Below, piece after piece: positions 52,461 to 62,586 of a DNA stretch of 64,000 nt. Made by a program: the position numbers and the translations under genes. This DNA is from CAVOKN01 sp963696505 (GTDB lineage Bacteria > Pseudomonadota > Gammaproteobacteria > Burkholderiales > Rhodocyclaceae), in assembly GCA_963696505.1 (NCBI GenBank), contig CAVOKN010000013.1:109496-173495 (forward strand). Direction: 5' to 3'. The notes under the pieces were generated by a model that searched no databases, was not told the origin of the DNA, and was given only the letters and a program-made list of their open reading frames with translations. The stretch's first letter is position 1. Each line of letters starts with the position of its first letter.

Positions 52461-53114
52461 TCAGAACGTGAAGCGCGCCGGCTGCTGGGCATTGCGCAGG
52501 GAAGCAATGCAGGTTTCGAACAGATTCACGCTCTGCAGCACGCCTTCCCCGGCGTGGGTGATGAGCTGCGCCTCCATCACCGGCGCCTCGCCCACGACGG
52601 CGAACAGGCGCCCGCGGCGCTTCAACTGTTGCAGGAAGGTTTGCGGCAACACCGGCGTGGAAGCGGAAAGCACGATGACATCGTAGGGTGCGTGGCCAGC
52701 CCAGCCGTGGGCGCCATCGCCGGTTTCGACGGTGACATTGTCGCAGCCCTGGCGCTTGAGATTGTCGCGCGCCGTCTGGGCCAGTTCGGGCTCGATTTCC
52801 ACCGAGAACACGTGCTCGGCTTTGGCCGCCAGCAGCGCCGCCATATAGCCCGAGCCGGTGCCGATTTCCAGCACCCGGTCGGAATGCCTGAGCTGCAGCG
52901 CCTGGAGAATCCTGGCCTCGATCTTCGGCGCCAGCATCGTCTGCCCGTGGCCCAGCGGCACCTCGATGTCGGCGAAAGCCAGCGCCCGGCGGGCGGCGGG
53001 CACGAATTCCTCGCGCTTGATGGCGAAGAGCAGATCGAGCACTTCCTGGTCCAGCACGTCCCAGGGCCGGATCTGCTGCTCGATCATGTTGAAGCGTGCC
53101 TGCTCGATGCTCAT
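52461..53114 (-). CDS. pcm: protein-L-isoaspartate O-methyltransferase family protein
   Basis: 217 residues from ATG 53114 (GGAG 8 bases upstream). SAM-binding motif VLEIGTGSGYMAALLAAKA; family features FNMIEQQIRPWDVLDQEVLD, REEFVPAARRALAFADIEVP and LGHGQTMLAPKIEARILQAL. This shorter Pcm-like form, linked to rhodanese and tolC, is widespread in betaproteobacteria and may not repair isoaspartate as classic Pcm does. Confidence 0.9.
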   Translation of the reverse strand: MSIEQARFNMIEQQIRPWDVLDQEVLDLLFAIKREEFVPAARRALAFADIEVPLGHGQTMLAPKIEARILQALQLRHSDRVLEIGTGSGYMAALLAAKAEHVFSVEIEPELAQTARDNLKRQGCDNVTVETGDGAHGWAGHAPYDVIVLSASTPVLPQTFLQQLKRRGRLFAVVGEAPVMEAQLITHAGEGVLQSVNLFETCIASLRNAQQPARFTF

Positions 53115-53129
53115 GGTTTCCACTCCGGC

Positions 53130-53160
53130 ATTATATTAGGGTTGGCTAATGCATTTCCAA
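53130..53160 (-). promoter_or_regulatory. promoter of pcm-rhodanese-tolC cluster
   Basis: On the minus strand TATAAT (53130-53135) lies 15 bp before the ATG of pcm; TTGGAA is found 19 bp upstream of it as a possible -35. The perfect -10 in GC-rich surroundings supports transcription starting very near the start codon, giving a short leader. Confidence 0.5.
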
Positions 53161-53269
53161 GGGCTGGAAAAGTGTCGCATTTTAGCCGGCCTCGCTCACC
53201 TGCGCTCGGGGCGGGGGAAAACCGCAGGTCACGTTGCGCGAGCTACGTGGCGCTGCCATCCCTGTATCG

Positions 53270-56200
53270 TCAGGGAGCGCTATGCGCACCCTGGCCTACC
53301 GGCGGCCCTGCTGGCGGCCGACGCACACGGAACCAGGCGGCATAGAGCGCGGGCAGGAACAGCAGCGTCAGCACGGTGGCCACCAGCAGGCCGCCCATGA
53401 TTGCCACCGCCATCGGCCCGAAGAACACGCTGCGTGACAGCGGCACCATGGCGAGGATGGCCGCCGCCGCGGTGAGCATGATCGGCCGGAAGCGACGCAC
53501 CGTCGCCTCGACGATGGCATTCCAGGGGTGCAGCCCGGCCTCGATGTCCTGCTCGATCTGATCAACCAGGATCACCGAGTTGCGCATGATCATTCCCGAC
53601 AGCGCGATGGTGCCCAGCATCGCCACGAAGCCGAATGGCTTGCCGAAGCCCAGCAGGAACACGGTGACGCCGATCATCCCCAGCGGAGCGGTGAGCAGCA
53701 CCAGTGCGACGCGGGAGAAGCTCTGGAGCTGCAGCATCAGGATCGTCATGACGGCGACAACGAACAGCGGCACCCCCGCCGCCACCGAGCGCCCGCCCTT
53801 GGCGCTTTCTTCCGCCGCGCCGCCGGTTTCCAGCCGGTAGCCCGGTGGCATCTTGGCGCGAATGGTCGCCAGCAGCGGCTCGACCTGCGCCGTGACCGCC
53901 GGCGCCTGGATGTCGCCATAGACATTGGCGCGCACGGTGATGGTGGGCAGCCGGTTGCGGCGCCAGATCACACCCTCCTCCAGGCCGTAGGCGATGCGCG
54001 CGATCTGCGAAAGCGCCACCGTCCTGCCGCTGCGGGTGGGGATCGCCAGGTCCTTGAGGAAGCCGAGTTCGACGCGCTCGGCGGCGGTGCCGCGGATCAG
54101 CACGTCGATCAGCTTGTCGCCCTCGCGGTAGGCGGTGGCGCGCAGGCCGTTGAGCGCCGCGTTCAGCGTATTGGCGAGGTCCTCGGAAGTCACGCCGAGC
54201 ACCCGCGCCCGGTTCTGGTCGATCTCCAGGCGGATCACCTTGGTCAGTTCGTTCCAGTCGAACTGCACGTTGGAGAGGTGGGGGTTGGCGCGCATCACCT
54301 GCGCCACGTCGTCGGCGACGGCGCGCAGGGCGGCGATGTCCTCGCCCGAAACACGGAACTGCACCGGGAAGCCCACCGGCGGACCGTTCTCCAGGCGCTG
54401 CACCATGCCCCGCAGCTCGGAAAAGTCAGTCTCGAAGAGGCGGATCAGGTCCTTGCGGATGCGCTCGCGGTCGGCGAGGCTGCGGGTCAGGACGACGAAC
54501 TGGGCGAAGTTGCTGTTGGGCAGTTGCTGGTCGAGCGGCAGATAGAAACGCGGGCTGCCGTTGCCGACGTAGGCGACGAAGTTCTCGATGCCTTCCTCCT
54601 TGGCGAGGATCGCCTCCAGCTTCTTGGCCTGCGCCTCGGTGGCAGGTAGCGAGGATCCTTCCGGCAGGCGCAGGTCCACCAGCAGTTCGAGGCGGGTCGA
54701 GGCCGGGAAGAACTGCTGCTGCACCAGCTTGAAGCCGGCCAGCGCGGCGGCGAAGGCAAGCAGCGTGAGCACCATCACCGTCTTGCGGTGTGCGACGCAC
54801 CCATTCACCGCCACGCGGAAGCGGCGGTAGAAGGGCGAGTCGTAGACCTCGTGGGCGGCGGGCTTGCCCTTCCCGGCGTGGAAATCCGGCAGCAGCCGGA
54901 AGCCCAGCCAGGGCACCACGATCACCGCCGCGAACCAGGAGATCAGCAGCGCGATCACCGCCACCTGGAAGATGGACCGGGTGTATTCGCCGGTGCCCGA
55001 AGCGGCGGTGGCGATCGGCAGGAAGCCCGCGGCCGTCACCAGGGTGCCGGAGAGCATCGGCATGGCGGTGCTGGTGTAGGCGAAGGACGCCGCCTTGGCC
55101 CGCTCCCAGCCCTGTTCCATCTTCACCGCCATCATTTCGACGGCGATGATCGCGTCATCGACGAGCAGGCCCAAAGCGAGGATCAGCGCGCCCAGCGAAA
55201 TCTTGTGCAGCCCGACGCCGAACAGGTGCATGAAGAAGAAGGTGAGCGCCAGCACCAGCGGGATCGACAGCGCCACCACCAGCCCGGTACGAAAACCGAG
55301 GCTGAAAAAGGACACCACCAGGACGATCGCCACCGCCTCCGCCAGCGCACGCACGAACTCGTTCACCGAGCGCGCCACCGCCCGCGGCTGGCTCGCCACC
55401 GACTGGATCTCCACGCCCAGCGGCAACTGTGCCTGGAGCCGCGCCACCTCGTCATCGAGATGGCGGCCCAGGGCGATGATGTCGCCGCCCTTGGCCATCG
55501 CCACGCCCAGGCCCACCGCGTCGCGGCCCTGGAAGCGCATGCGCGGCTGGGGCGGATCGGCGTAGCCCCGCGTGACCTCGGCCACGTCGCCGAGGCGGAT
55601 CAGGCGACCGCCAGCGCGGATCGCCGCCTCGCGCACCGCGTCGACGGAATCCAGCGCACCGCCGGGCCGCAGGTAGATGCGGTCGCTGGCGGTCTCGAAG
55701 CTGCCCGCCGCGGCCACCGCGTTCTGCGCCGCCAGTGCCTGCACCATGGTCTGAAGGTCGATGCCGAGAGTGGCGAGCCGGGTGCTGGAAAGCTCGACGA
55801 AGATGCGTTCGTCCTGGGCGCCGATCAGCTCGACCTTGGAAACGTCCTTCACCCGCAGCAGTTCGCTGCGCACCTGGTCGGCATAATGCTTGAGCGCCGA
55901 GTAGTCGAGCCCGTCGCCGGTGATGGCGTAGATGTTGCCGAAGGTGTCACCGAACTCGTCGTTGAAGAACGGCCCGCGTATGCCGGCGGGGAGGTTGTGA
56001 CGCATGTCGCCGACCTTCTTGCGCGCCTGATAGAACACGTTTGGCATTTCAGAGGGCGGCGTGGAATCCCGGGCCACGAACAGGATCACCGATTCGCCCG
56101 GCTTGGAGTAGCTGCGCAGGTAATCGGCGAAAGGCACCTCCTGCAGGGTCTTCTCGATGCGCTCGGTGAGCTGCTGCTCCACCTCCCGCGCCGTGGCGCC

Positions 56201-56365
56201 GGGCCAGAAGGTCTGCACCAGCATCACCTTGAAGGTGAAGGGCGGATCCTCGGACTGGGACAGGCGCTGGTAGGAAAACACGCCCACCACCGCCAGCACC
56301 AGGATGAAATAGCGCACCAGCGCCGAGTGGCGCAGCGCCCATTCAGAGAGGTTGAAGCCGCTCAT
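53270..56365 (-). CDS. RND efflux pump, inner-membrane protein (AcrB/TriC-like, HAE1)
   Basis: 1031 residues from ATG 56365 (MSGFNLSEWALRHSALVRYF). Pump signature: PGATAREVEQQLTERIEKTL in the porter, the proton-relay helix LGALILALGLLVDDAIIAVE, and the second-half KPFGFVAMLGTIALSGMIMR. The N-terminus and VFSYQRLSQSEDPPFTFKVM resemble the TriC/MexK-like branch of the hydrophobe/amphiphile family rather than metal pumps. Third gene of a tetR-fusion protein-pump operon. Substrates unknown; drugs, biocides or solvents are typical. Confidence 0.9.
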   Translation of the reverse strand: MSGFNLSEWALRHSALVRYFILVLAVVGVFSYQRLSQSEDPPFTFKVMLVQTFWPGATAREVEQQLTERIEKTLQEVPFADYLRSYSKPGESVILFVARDSTPPSEMPNVFYQARKKVGDMRHNLPAGIRGPFFNDEFGDTFGNIYAITGDGLDYSALKHYADQVRSELLRVKDVSKVELIGAQDERIFVELSSTRLATLGIDLQTMVQALAAQNAVAAAGSFETASDRIYLRPGGALDSVDAVREAAIRAGGRLIRLGDVAEVTRGYADPPQPRMRFQGRDAVGLGVAMAKGGDIIALGRHLDDEVARLQAQLPLGVEIQSVASQPRAVARSVNEFVRALAEAVAIVLVVSFFSLGFRTGLVVALSIPLVLALTFFFMHLFGVGLHKISLGALILALGLLVDDAIIAVEMMAVKMEQGWERAKAASFAYTSTAMPMLSGTLVTAAGFLPIATAASGTGEYTRSIFQVAVIALLISWFAAVIVVPWLGFRLLPDFHAGKGKPAAHEVYDSPFYRRFRVAVNGCVAHRKTVMVLTLLAFAAALAGFKLVQQQFFPASTRLELLVDLRLPEGSSLPATEAQAKKLEAILAKEEGIENFVAYVGNGSPRFYLPLDQQLPNSNFAQFVVLTRSLADRERIRKDLIRLFETDFSELRGMVQRLENGPPVGFPVQFRVSGEDIAALRAVADDVAQVMRANPHLSNVQFDWNELTKVIRLEIDQNRARVLGVTSEDLANTLNAALNGLRATAYREGDKLIDVLIRGTAAERVELGFLKDLAIPTRSGRTVALSQIARIAYGLEEGVIWRRNRLPTITVRANVYGDIQAPAVTAQVEPLLATIRAKMPPGYRLETGGAAEESAKGGRSVAAGVPLFVVAVMTILMLQLQSFSRVALVLLTAPLGMIGVTVFLLGFGKPFGFVAMLGTIALSGMIMRNSVILVDQIEQDIEAGLHPWNAIVEATVRRFRPIMLTAAAAILAMVPLSRSVFFGPMAVAIMGGLLVATVLTLLFLPALYAAWFRVRRPPAGPPVGQGAHSAP

Positions 56366-56493
56366 CGCCCGCAACCGGAATTACCGGCGCCCGCGCGTGC
56401 CCCTTCAATCCCCCTCCCCCGCCCGCGGGGGGTTGGGGTGGGGGCGATCCGGCGGCTGATCGGCAAACGGGACATCGCGCCTTCGGCGGCCGC
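56366..56493. other. pump/fusion-protein gap with C/G-block hairpin
   Basis: The 128-bp gap inside the operon holds CCCCCTCCCCCGCCCGCGGG followed by GGGTTGGGGTGGGGG near 56410-56444, a strong imperfect palindrome of a kind scattered through GC-rich betaproteobacterial genomes. It could reduce pump expression relative to the upstream genes; inference. Confidence 0.4.
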
Positions 56494-57591
56494 TCAGCGC
56501 GGCGGAGCCACCGCCAGCGGCGCCGCCTGGGGACTGACTTTCTGCCCCGGCACGAGCTTGTGCACGCCGGCGATCACGACCCGCTCGCCGTCCTTGAGGC
56601 CGTCGCCGACGATGACGCCGTCCTTGTCGTAGCGCAGCACCTCAAGCTGCCGCGGCTGCACCTCGCCCTGCTCCCCCGCCACCCAGACCACCGGCTTACC
56701 GTCGCGGCTGCCCAGGGCCGAAGCCGGCAGCTTCGCCTCGCGCCGCGCTTGCGGCCCGTTGCACCGCCACGTCGGCGCTCATCCCCAGGCGCACCGCGGC
56801 ATCCGCGTCCGGCAGCGACAGCTTGACCTGGAAGCTGCGCGTCACCGGGTCGGCATTCGCGGCAAGCTCGCGCACCCGCGCGGCATACTGCTTGTGCGGC
56901 GCCGCCCACAGGCTGACTTTGAGTTCCGGCGCAGCGCGCAGCTCGCCGAGGCGGTTTTCCGGGACGCTGATCCAGACTTCCTTCTCCCCCGGCTGCGCCA
57001 GGCGCAGCACCGCCTGGCCGGCGGCCACCACTTGTCCGGCCTCGGCGACGGCCGCGGTGATCACGCCATCGCGATCGGCGGCAAGTTCCGCGTAGGCCGC
57101 CTGGTTCGCAGCCACCTCGCGCTGCGCCCGCGCCTGGTCGAGCCGCGCGCGGGCGGCGTCGAAAGCGGCTGCGTTTGGCGTCGAAGGCGGTCTGGCTGAT
57201 GAAGCGCTGGGCGAGCAAGCGATTCGCTGCGCTTGAGTTCCGCCTGGGCAAAGCGCAGCTCGGTCTCGGCCGCGCCGAGCTGAGCCTGGGCCGCGTCGGA
57301 AGCGAGCTTCACGTCCTGGGGATCGAGCCGCGCCAACACCTGGCCCCGGCGCACCTCGGCCCCGGCATCCACGACCGCGCACAGTAGCTTGCCGCCGATG
57401 CGAAACGCGAGGTCGGTCTCGTGCCGCGCCCGTATCTCCCCCGGATAGACCGCGCTCGCCCCGGCCGCGCCGTAGGCCACGGTGTGGACCAGCACCACAT
57501 GGGGCGGCTCCGCGGGCGGCGTCGGCGCGCCGCAGGCGGCGAGCAGCAGCGGCGCGAAAGTCAGGCTTTGGAGGACGGTTCCACGCGTCAT
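56494..57591 (-). CDS. RND membrane-fusion lipoprotein (at least three frameshifts)
   Basis: ATG 57591 after AAAGGAAG opens a lipoprotein signal with lipobox LAAC (LQSLTFAPLLLAACGAPTPP). Frame breaks near 57222, 57175 and 56738 divide the gene, but all parts of a fusion protein are present in order: YPGEIRARHETDLAFRIGGK, LDPQDVKLASDAAQAQLGAA, the coiled coil RARLDQARAQREVAANQAAY, AGQVVAAGQAVLRLAQPGEK, VSLPENRL-like WISVPENRLGELRAAPELKV, and the C-terminal KDGVIVGDGLKDGERVVIAG. Start overlaps the tetR stop by 4 bp. Links the pump at 53270 to an outer-membrane channel, probably the tolC product. Confidence 0.78.
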
Positions 57592-58238
57592 GGGCTTCCT
57601 TTCGGCCCTGCCGCCAGGCCGCGCAGGGCGAAGTCGATCGCCGCCTCGACGTAGCGCTCCGGCGCGGCGGTCGGGGCATCGCAGCACGCCAGCGAGTGGC
57701 GCCAGACGGCGAACATGAGGAAAGGCGCAAAGACGATGTTCTGCAGGAGTTCCAGCTCGCCCGCGCGGAACTCGCCGCTCGCCTGCCCCCGCGCCAGCAC
57801 CGCCCGCAGCAGCCGCTGGCCGCGGACGATCACTTCGTCATAGTAGAACTGGGCCAGGCGCGGAAAGTTGCGCGCCTCGGAGATCATCAGCTTGGGCAGG
57901 CCGCCGATCGGCTGCGAGCCGATCAGCTCCCACCAGCGGCGCAGCACCTCGCGCAGCAGTTCGGCAGCGCTGCCCTCGAAGCCGCGCACCAGCTCTTCGC
58001 CCTGGGCCAGAGCCGGCAGCAGCCCCTCCCGCACCACCGCCTCGAACAGCTCTTCCTTGCCGGCGAAATACAGATAGAGGGTGCCCTTGGAAACGCCCGC
58101 ACGGGCGGCAACGTCATCGAGACGCGTGGCGGCGAAACCGCGCTCGACGAAGAGATCGAGGGCGGCGGCGGTCAGCTCGGACGGACGGGCGTCCTTGCGT
58201 CTTTCCCAGCGGGGGCGGATGACGATCTCGGCGTTCAC
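57588..58238 (-). CDS. TetR-family repressor of the RND operon
   Basis: 216 residues. N-terminal TetR helix-turn-helix: ELTAAALDLFVERGFAATRL, DDVAARAGVSKGTLYLYFAG, KEELFEAVVREG. The C-terminal ligand domain contains LPKLMISEARNFPRLAQFYY, typical of AcrR-type regulators with the TetR_C_33/DUF class. First gene of the efflux operon, overlapping the fusion-protein gene. A near-perfect palindrome 10 bp upstream of its start is the evident operator, so it should repress itself and the pump until a ligand binds. Confidence 0.93.
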   Translation of the reverse strand: MNAEIVIRPRWERRKDARPSELTAAALDLFVERGFAATRLDDVAARAGVSKGTLYLYFAGKEELFEAVVREGLLPALAQGEELVRGFEGSAAELLREVLRRWWELIGSQPIGGLPKLMISEARNFPRLAQFYYDEVIVRGQRLLRAVLARGQASGEFRAGELELLQNIVFAPFLMFAVWRHSLACCDAPTAAPERYVEAAIDFALRGLAAGPKGSP

Positions 58239-58247
58239 GGGGCGGCA

Positions 58248-58273
58248 AATAACTAACCAGTCGGTAAGTTATT
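58248..58273. promoter_or_regulatory. TetR operator palindrome
   Basis: AATAACTAACC-AGTC-GGTAAGTTATT: two 11-bp arms matching at 10 of 11 positions around a 4-bp centre, AT-rich in GC-rich DNA, starting 10 bp upstream of the tetR ATG. Arm sequence (TAACTTACC/GGTTAGTTA type) is common for TetR repressors of RND pumps. Confidence 0.8.
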
Positions 58274-58352
58274 ACCCTGGCCCCCTGCAAGTCAAGAGGA
58301 ACGCGGAGGAAGCGGGAAGGCGGCCACCGGTGGGATGCGCGGGAACCGGCTT

Positions 58353-58829
58353 TCAGCCGCTCGCGCCCTCTTCCCGCGCGATGCGCTCGATGGTCTGCAC
58401 GAAGTCGGGATCCTCGCCCTGGACCAGCCTGGGCAGGGCGCTGCGGAAGTCCTCGCGGCGACACCATTCGCGCATGTAATCCTCCCACGACTGCCACAGG
58501 CGGCGCTGCTGGCGGTTCATGTCATCCTCATAGACGAGGACGAAGGCGCGCTCGAACAGGCTCACCAGCAGCTCGAACAGGATGCGCCGCCGCTCCTGCT
58601 GCTCCTCGTCGAGGTCGCGGCGCACGCGCGAGGAACGCAATTGAAGGTCGGCGTTCTGCAGTACCAGCCCCATGAATTTCGCATACTCGTCGGAGAGCTT
58701 GAGGAACATTTCCTCTTCCTCGTTGGCGCGCTCGCGGCGCTGGTCGAGGACGTAGACGGCGATGGCGAAGGGCAGGCCGACGATGGTGACCAGGTAGCTC
58801 AGCCCTTCCAGCAGTTGCAGGCCGTCCAT
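58353..58829 (-). CDS. hypothetical membrane-anchored coiled-coil protein
   Basis: 158 residues. An N-terminal transmembrane helix (LEGLSYLVTIVGLPFAIAVY) is followed by charged helices (DQRRERANEEEEMFLKLSDE, RSSRVRRDLDEEQQERRRIL) and WQSWEDYMREWCRREDFRSA. Resembles uncharacterised bacterial proteins with the same anchor and a cytoplasmic helical domain. Thirteen bp after the ferredoxin-NADP reductase gene on the same strand, so probably co-transcribed; role unknown. Confidence 0.72.
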   Translation of the reverse strand: MDGLQLLEGLSYLVTIVGLPFAIAVYVLDQRRERANEEEEMFLKLSDEYAKFMGLVLQNADLQLRSSRVRRDLDEEQQERRRILFELLVSLFERAFVLVYEDDMNRQQRRLWQSWEDYMREWCRREDFRSALPRLVQGEDPDFVQTIERIAREEGASG

Positions 58830-58841
58830 GCCGGCCGCAAC

Positions 58842-59696
58842 TCAGTAGAGGATCTCGTTCCAGCGCCCGCCGGCCACCAGTTCTGCCTTGCGCTGCTGCC
58901 AGGCGTCCGCCGAACCGGCCATGCCCGCCATGGCCTTGTCCACCATCCCGAGCATCGCCTTTGCGCCGGCAACGAAGACGTGGGTGTCGGCCGCCTTGAC
59001 CATGGTCCACACCTCCGACGCGTGCGCCTCCAGGGCCTTGTCCATCTCCACGGGGGCGCCAAAGGAGGGGCGCGGGCTCACCGCCTGGAAGGCCTTGAAG
59101 GTCTTCTTGTCGTAGTAGTTGGCGAGATCGCTGTTCTCGTCGTTCATGTAAAGCATTTCCAGGCCGCTGCGCGCGCCGTAGAACAGCCGCACCTTGCCCT
59201 GCCAGCCGCCGAGGGACTCGTAGATGTGGCGGATGAAGGCACGGAAAGGCGCGATGCCGGTGCCCATGCCGATCATCAGGATGCCCGCCTTGCGGTTCTC
59301 CGGCACCGGGAACGCCATTCCGAATGGACCCGCGAACGCGATGCTCTCGCCCGGCTTCAGGTCGCACAGGTAATTCGACGCCACGCCGCGGTACTGCTCG
59401 CCGCTGTAGTCGTCGATGTAGTGGCAGCGCCGCACGCAAAGGGCGAACTCGGCTCCGTCTTCGGTCTGCTCCTCGGGATCGGCGATGGTGTAGAAGCGGG
59501 GGTGGTGCTTGTTGCCGAACTGGCCCGGCGCCATGACGCGGATGCTCTGTCCGGTGCGACAGTCGAAAGACGGATCCGCGGTGCGGAACACCAGGTGCCG
59601 CACTTCCTCCGGTGATTCCTCGGCAGTGATGCGGGCGGAACGGATCAAGGTTGCGGAATACAATCGGCTTTGTTCCGGCTCGTTCTGGCTGGACAT
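58842..59696 (-). CDS. plant-type ferredoxin-NADP reductase
   Basis: 284 residues from ATG 59696 (GGAGCG upstream). FAD-binding: HPRFYTIADPEEQ (RxYT motif) and GVASNYLCDLKPGESIAFAG; NADP-binding: ILMIGMGTGIAPFRAFIRHI and the C-terminal HVFVAGAKAMLGMVDKAMAG with terminal aromatic (NEILY). The final tyrosine is typical of plastidic-type FNRs. Exchanges electrons between ferredoxin or flavodoxin and NADPH; it may serve the ferredoxin-producing enzymes at 7.9-20.6 kb. The gap to the next gene (59697-59894) holds nothing recognised. Confidence 0.9.
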   Translation of the reverse strand: MSSQNEPEQSRLYSATLIRSARITAEESPEEVRHLVFRTADPSFDCRTGQSIRVMAPGQFGNKHHPRFYTIADPEEQTEDGAEFALCVRRCHYIDDYSGEQYRGVASNYLCDLKPGESIAFAGPFGMAFPVPENRKAGILMIGMGTGIAPFRAFIRHIYESLGGWQGKVRLFYGARSGLEMLYMNDENSDLANYYDKKTFKAFQAVSPRPSFGAPVEMDKALEAHASEVWTMVKAADTHVFVAGAKAMLGMVDKAMAGMAGSADAWQQRKAELVAGGRWNEILY

Positions 59697-59894
59697 TTTT
59701 CGCTCCCTGGACGTGCGCTGTTCAAATGCCGCGATCGCCGGACCGTGCGGCACGGCATCGCGGAGGCGTAAGGATAATACAGGCGGCAGTCGCCGGGCCG
59801 CGCCCGCCAGGCAAACGCCTGCCCGGGTGCACCGGAGGCCCTCGCCAACCTGCGGGCGCAGGGGCGCGACGCGACCGGAAGGTCACGTCCGCCC

Positions 59895-60293
59895 TCAGTC
59901 TGCAGCGCAGCCCCGCAGCACCGCCATCGCCTCCTCGAACTGGGGCAGCACGCGCCCGACGATGTCGCGCACTTGACGGCGGGATTCGGCGTCCCGCGCC
60001 TTGCGCAATTGCGCAGCCGCCGCTTCGAAGCGCGGCTGGGCCGGGGCGCAGCCGCAGCGCTCGGCACCGCGGGCGAGCTGCTCCAGTTGGCGCCGCGCGC
60101 GGTCGGCATAGTCCTGGGCGGTGGGCAGGTCGCCCTCCGAGGCGGCGCGGCGCAGATTGTCGCGCGCGAACTGGATGTGAGGCGCGCGGGCGTCGCAGGA
60201 CAGCGCGAAGGCGAAGGCCGGTGCCGACAACGCGGCCGCCAGGACCATTCCGCCGACCGCCCGCGCCACCCGATCGCGAAAGAAATGCTTCAT
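59895..60293 (-). CDS. secreted cysteine-containing hypothetical protein
   Basis: 132 residues with signal peptide (GGMVLAAALSAPAFAFALSC). The mature part is helical (PHIQFARDNLRRAASEGDLP, DYADRARRQLEQLARGAERC) with four cysteines that could form two disulfides (SCDAR, RCGCA, RGCAAD). Start overlaps the stop of the CoA-binding gene. Family not recognised. Confidence 0.68.
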   Translation of the reverse strand: MKHFFRDRVARAVGGMVLAAALSAPAFAFALSCDARAPHIQFARDNLRRAASEGDLPTAQDYADRARRQLEQLARGAERCGCAPAQPRFEAAAAQLRKARDAESRRQVRDIVGRVLPQFEEAMAVLRGCAAD

Positions 60294-60757
60294 CCGGGAA
60301 CGCGCCCGCCGCGCGTGAGCCACCAGCGCATGCAGCGATGGGCAACATCGACCGGCTCGCAGTACATCAGCGGACAGCCGCCGACGATGCAGGCGATGTT
60401 GCGCGCCGCAGCCTCGCGCACCGCCTCCTCGCTGACGCTGCCTTCGCCGAACGATCGATGCAGCCAGACCCGGCCCACACCATGCGCCGCGCATTGGCGC
60501 ACCAAGTCCGCCGCATGACGAGGATGGGTGGCGATAACCAGGCCGTCGATCGGCCCGGGAAGTGCCGCGAGATTCGGGTAGCAGCGCATGCCTTCGACTT
60601 CGGCGGCGTTCGGATTCACCGCGAACACCTCGCGACCGGTGTCGCGCAGCTTGCGCAACACTGCGTTCGCTGCCTGGCCGGGCTGGCGCGACACGCCCGC
60701 AACGGCGAAGCGTTTGCCGCCGAGGAATTTCGCCACTTCGTCGGGTAAAGTCGTCAT
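60290..60757 (-). CDS. CoA-binding domain protein (YccU-like)
   Basis: 155 residues: a Rossmann CoA-binding domain (KRFAVAGVSRQPGQAANAVL, GREVFAVNPNAAEVEGMRCY, VDGLVIATHP-like GLVIATHPRHAADLVRQCAA) with VGRVWLHRSFGEGSVSEEAV. Matches the stand-alone CoA-binding family. ATG 60757 is preferred; an in-frame TTG at 60811 lies at a probable sequence junction. Function unknown in detail. Confidence 0.85.
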   Translation of the reverse strand: MTTLPDEVAKFLGGKRFAVAGVSRQPGQAANAVLRKLRDTGREVFAVNPNAAEVEGMRCYPNLAALPGPIDGLVIATHPRHAADLVRQCAAHGVGRVWLHRSFGEGSVSEEAVREAAARNIACIVGGCPLMYCEPVDVAHRCMRWWLTRGGRVPG

Positions 60758-60807
60758 GTACTGCGTCTGTTGGTCGTCGTTCTGCAGCGGGGTCGAAGTC
60801 TGCGGTG

Positions 60808-61047
60808 TCAAGGCGATTGTGGCAGATTCGACGCCCCGGCGCCCTGGCTCCAGATGGCCAGGGCGTAGACGGCCTCCTCGCCGCTGATCTCGTCGAGTTG
60901 GGCGTGCACGATCTTGCCCTCGTTGAGGAAGATCTCGCCGTGCAGCGCGCCGTCGGTGAGGTGGAAGACTCCCGTCTTCCCGCTCACGCTGATGAGCTGG
61001 ATGATGTCGGGGAGATGAAGCTCGGCTAGTGAGCCCTGGAACGCCAT
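60808..61047 (-). CDS. DUF4388 (PatA-like) domain protein, truncated at C-terminus
   Basis: 79 residues: MAFQGSLAELHLPDIIQLIS, VSGKTGVFHLTDGALHGEIF, EGKIVHAQLDEISGEEAVYA is a clear DUF4388 domain, usually an N-terminal part of signalling proteins in Acidobacteria, Deltaproteobacteria and similar groups. Family conservation stops after ALAIWSQG, and the last residues (AGASNLPQSP) do not fit, so the 3' part is missing. The break coincides with a change in gene character near 60840. Downstream of an NtrC-type regulator and sensor kinase on the same strand. Confidence 0.7.
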   Translation of the reverse strand: MAFQGSLAELHLPDIIQLISVSGKTGVFHLTDGALHGEIFLNEGKIVHAQLDEISGEEAVYALAIWSQGAGASNLPQSP

Positions 61048-61112
61048 GGTGTCAGTGCGCCCCTGGGTCTTCGTTCCTGAGTGCCTCCTGCGCGGGCCCT
61101 GCAGGCGCCGCG

Positions 61113-62582
<1,470 letters not shown>

Positions 62583-62586
<4 letters not shown>

